From: Chlamydiota bacterium
GTDB taxonomy: Bacteria; Chlamydiota; Chlamydiia; Chlamydiales; JAJFMB01
DNA length: 5,518 nt
Direction: 5' to 3'
Assembly (NCBI GenBank): GCA_021772355.1
Contig: JAJFMB010000230.1
Coordinates: forward strand, 1-5,518
Part shown: piece after piece, positions 4,969 through 5,518 of the stretch
How positions within the stretch are numbered: the stretch's first letter is position 1
Layout: each line of letters begins with the position of its first letter
Translations under genes and position numbers: made by a program
The notes under the pieces: model-generated
What the model was told of the DNA's origin: nothing
Seen by the model: the letters and a program-made list of their open reading frames with translations, nothing else
The model's database searches: none

Positions 4969-5518
4969 TTATTTAGCGGGCAGCCCTTTAATTCCGATAT
5001 CTTGACGGTAGTAGACGTCGTTCCAGTGGATTTGACTCGTCAACTCATAAGCTTTATCGTGTGCTTCTTGTAACGTTTCACCAAGTGTTGTCACGCCAAG
5101 GACACGGCCGCCGTTTGTGACGAGAGTACCGTTTTTTAGAGTTGTGCCGGCATGGAAAATCTTTGCTGTGGTTTGATCAGGGGATGGCAAAGAAGAAATG
5201 GAGTCTCCCTTTCGGTACTGGACAGGATAACCTCCGGCTGTAAGAACAACGCAAAGTGCCGGGCGAGGGTCCCATTCTAAAGAGATTTTGTCTAAGTTAT
5301 GATCTACGGCAGCGCTGCAGACTTTATAGAGGTCTGATTTTAGTCGAAAGAGGAGTGGTTGTGTTTCAGGATCTCCAAGGCGGCAGTTGTATTCTAAAAC
5401 TTTAGGGTCGCCCTCTTTGGTGATCATCAAGCCGGCGTATAAAAATCCCGTAAAAGGAATTCCCTCATCTCTCATTCCTCTGATAGTTGGTTCAATGACT
5501 TCCTTTATCACACGGGCA
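4969..5518 (-). CDS. purD: Phosphoribosylamine-glycine ligase (PurD), C-terminal part
   Basis: PurD (GARS) joins phosphoribosylamine and glycine with ATP to make glycinamide ribonucleotide, the second step of de novo purine synthesis in the cytosol. About 182 codons of the usual roughly 420 are visible; the gene begins beyond the right edge. The frame stays open to the edge (ARVIKEVIEPT), so the GTG at 5511 is an internal Val codon, not the start. The ATP-grasp part is clear: GFLYAGLM, then EYNCRLGDPETQPLL, whose Glu and Asn are the expected Mg2+ ligands. The GARS C-terminal domain follows with TNGGRVLGVT and the end IHWNDVYYRQDIG. No frameshift or lost motif is seen. The TAA at 4971-4969 is 65 bases from the chaperone start, which has its own promoter, so purD is probably a separate unit. 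No clear terminator was found in that gap. Confidence 0.96.
   Translation of the reverse strand, partial: ARVIKEVIEPTIRGMRDEGIPFTGFLYAGLMITKEGDPKVLEYNCRLGDPETQPLLFRLKSDLYKVCSAAVDHNLDKISLEWDPRPALCVVLTAGGYPVQYRKGDSISSLPSPDQTTAKIFHAGTTLKNGTLVTNGGRVLGVTTLGETLQEAHDKAYELTSQIHWNDVYYRQDIGIKGLPAK

Noticed and set aside
4969..5511. purD starting at the GTG codon at 5511
   Set aside because: The frame continues to the window edge with residues matching PurD, and the visible part is less than half of the family length, so it is an internal Val codon.

Overview
The window holds parts or all of seven genes on two strands, with almost no spare DNA. It looks like a Gram-negative, host-associated bacterium. 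The best guess is an amoeba-associated member of the Chlamydiota (Waddlia/Parachlamydia-like). This rests on a class II type III secretion chaperone of the SycD/LcrH type with a long N-terminal extension, a eukaryote-type alpha-mannosyltransferase homologue, and good sigma70/sigma66-type promoters. It is an inference from gene content, not a proven identity.

Left part, + strand (1-2881): the last 59 codons of a CPA1-family Na+/H+ antiporter are followed after 9 bases by a GT71/Mnn-type glycosyltransferase with an apparent Sec signal peptide. After 38 more bases comes a two-gene ABC exporter, an ATPase and an ABC-2 permease that overlap by 8 bases. The tight spacing suggests one transcription unit. 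A shared role for the glycosyltransferase and the exporter, for example in surface or exported glycans, is possible but unproven.

Middle, + strand (2882-3770): an AT-rich gap carries a near-ideal promoter (TTGCGA, 17-base spacer, TATAAT) that drives a soluble protein of unknown function. The promoter shows that its start must be ATG 2970 or 2973 rather than the longer reading from TTG 2919, because that TTG is the -35 box. The gene ends exactly where the convergent minus-strand unit ends, with stop codons side by side at 3770/3771.

Right part, - strand (5518-3771): the C-terminal part of purD (purine synthesis) is followed by a separate two-gene unit. This unit has an extended -10 promoter placed so close to the ATG that the transcript is probably leaderless or nearly so. 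It encodes a TPR chaperone of the SycD/LcrH family and, overlapping it by 4 bases and with its own strong ribosome binding site, a 124-residue protein with a hydrophobic N-terminal half and a Pro/Thr-rich then Lys/Asp-rich tail. The pair resembles a type III chaperone with a candidate client and is the most promising undescribed element here. No RNA genes, CRISPR arrays or mobile elements were seen, and no stretch over 300 bases lacks a gene.
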